Origin: JAZFYD01 sp036443405 | GTDB lineage: Bacteria; Planctomycetota; PLA2 | DNA length: 40,606 nt | Reading direction: 5' to 3' | Assembly: GCA_036443405.1 (NCBI GenBank) | Contig: JAZFYD010000184.1 | Span: 1-40,606 of the forward strand | Part shown: positions 39,916 through 40,606 of the stretch, piece by piece | Layout: every line of letters begins with the position of its first letter | Numbering within the stretch: the stretch's first letter is position 1 | The notes under the pieces: generated by a model | The model's database searches: none | Seen by the model: the letters and a program-made list of their open reading frames with translations, nothing else | Told to the model about the DNA's origin: nothing | Translations under genes and position numbers: made by a program

Positions 39916-40606
39916 CACCAAGGCCGCCCACGAGGGCGGCCTTTGTTTTTGCGCGCGGACGCCAGAGTTCGCGCCCGTTGCGCGGCTTGTGGCGCACCGC
40001 GTGACCCGGATAGCCGTTGCGAATCACACCGCGGCGGCCAGCCAATGCGCCGCTTGTCCACAAGCTATCCACGGCTCTCGGAGAGCCAGGGATAGCGCAC
40101 CGGTAGGTCCGGTTGTATCGGACAAACGCCTCCAGTGCGTACTTCGGGTGTGCGTAGTTACCGGAGCTCGAACCGGCGTCGCTGAGCAGGAACACGGTGT
40201 CGAGCAGCGGCCCCTTGCGTTTCTTGGCGGTCAACATGCGCCGCTGGATCTCCATTGCGAAACGCAGCCCGGCGAGGTCCGGCGCACCCGCGTGCTTCGT
40301 GTACTTCGCGACGAGCTTCACAGCCGACGCGGCTCGGCCGCGCTTCACGCCCACTAGCCCGCGTTTCGTCACGATCTCGTCGTCAAGCTTGTTCGTGCGG
40401 CCCAGCATCACGACGTTGAAGTGAGTCACTTTCGTGAGGCGCCTCAGCGTGAGTTCGAGCTGTCCCGCGATCACCGACTGGTGGAGACGACCCGGGGGCA
40501 AGTAACTCAGGTATTCGTACCCACGCGGCCGCAGCCAAAAGTCCGCGGGCCGCTTCATTTCGTGGTCCCAATCCGCGGGCATCTTCAGCTCATCGGACCC
40601 GTCGAT
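39851..40606 (-). CDS. vWA-domain protein, N-terminus outside window, uncertain 3' end
   Basis: The frame is open to the right edge, so the gene is 5'-partial. The visible text resembles the von Willebrand factor A domain of planctomycete-type proteins: FWLRPRGYEYLSYLPPG, LHQSVIAGQLELTLRRLTKVTHFNVVMLG (helix and strand after the metal site), then DTVFLLSDAGSSSGNYAHPKYALEAFVRYNRTYRC. The Asp-x-Ser-x-Ser metal motif would lie beyond the edge. The last roughly 40 codons read antisense through the tRNA-Asn terminator and tRNA, ending inside the tRNA at 39851; that text (RVGLEPTTQRLTAACSTN) is the familiar antisense translation of a tRNA. The true C-terminus is therefore probably lost or the gene is decayed. 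Function is unknown. Confidence 0.5.
   Translation of the reverse strand: MDGSDELKMPADWDHEMKRPADFWLRPRGYEYLSYLPPGRLHQSVIAGQLELTLRRLTKVTHFNVVMLGRTNKLDDEIVTKRGLVGVKRGRAASAVKLVAKYTKHAGAPDLAGLRFAMEIQRRMLTAKKRKGPLLDTVFLLSDAGSSSGNYAHPKYALEAFVRYNRTYRCAIPGSPRAVDSLWTSGALAGRRGVIRNGYPGHAVRHKPRNGRELWRPRAKTKAALVGGLGVAPRVGLEPTTQRLTAACSTN
39920..39950 (+). terminator. rho-independent terminator of tRNA-Asn
   Basis: A perfect 10-bp stem AAGGCCGCCC/GGGCGGCCTT with loop ACGA, followed by TGTTTTT, begins 5 nt after the tRNA. Confidence 0.9.

Overview
The window is GC-rich, densely coded bacterial chromosome. Its gene content points most naturally to Planctomycetota: a Ser/Thr kinase with an FHA-like domain, a pseudokinase, PQQ-propeller proteins, a vWA protein, a membrane aminopropyltransferase-like giant, and many genes without clear Shine-Dalgarno sites. 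No rRNA or marker protein proves this, so the phylum is an inference. No phage, IS transposase or CRISPR array is visible.

Layout. 1-2827 (+): a beta-propeller protein cut by the left edge, then a gluzincin-like metallopeptidase gene split by an in-frame amber codon. 2895-3617 (+): TerC-family membrane protein. 3603-11599 (-): a type II secretion operon in the order gspD, E, F, G, H, I, J, with an array of small hairpin repeats between D and E. 11798-12106 (-): small zinc-ribbon membrane protein. 12326-16011 (+): a 1109-residue membrane/spermidine-synthase-like/HEAT fusion overlapping folB. 16015-18664 (-): a Sua5-LMW phosphatase fusion, rpiB and a pseudokinase. 18754-22992 (+): hemX-like, hemA, a soluble histidine kinase and an NtrC-type regulator, each overlapping the next, followed by dnaK (23162-25078), which has a perfect sigma54-type promoter match directly upstream. 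25158-30182 (-): an Hfq/Sm-like small protein, purN, a purine nucleoside phosphorylase, a DUF167 protein and an FHA-like/Ser-Thr kinase; then yggS (30243-30962, -). 31165-33031 (+): PQQ lipoprotein and tatA. 33347-34255 (-): tilS. 34382-37042 (+): gap, pgk and a HemJ/CopD-like protein. 37349-37822 (-): small anchored protein. 37868-39392 (+): rpe and accD. Then tRNA-Asn (+), and at the right edge a vWA gene (-) whose frame runs antisense through the tRNA.

The most unusual structure is a family of three non-coding elements of about 290-325 bp (near 33.2, 37.2 and 39.5 kb). They have long terminal inverted repeats and each sits at gene 3' ends. In the first copy the interior appears flipped relative to the outer ends, as if inversion had occurred through the inverted repeats, and base changes in the repeats are compensated on the other arm. 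One copy carries an inserted small hairpin repeat of the same family as the four-copy array between gspD and gspE. Several genes (tatA, rpe and probably others) have a TANAAT-like -10 hexamer ending about 7 nt before the start codon, which predicts leaderless mRNAs.

How the genes fit together: the Gsp operon forms a pseudopilus/secretin machine without C, K, L or M here. The hem genes are translationally coupled to a two-component pair that may control dnaK through sigma54. gap-pgk and rpe/rpiB serve central carbon metabolism, and the purine genes form a salvage/synthesis operon led by a signalling kinase.
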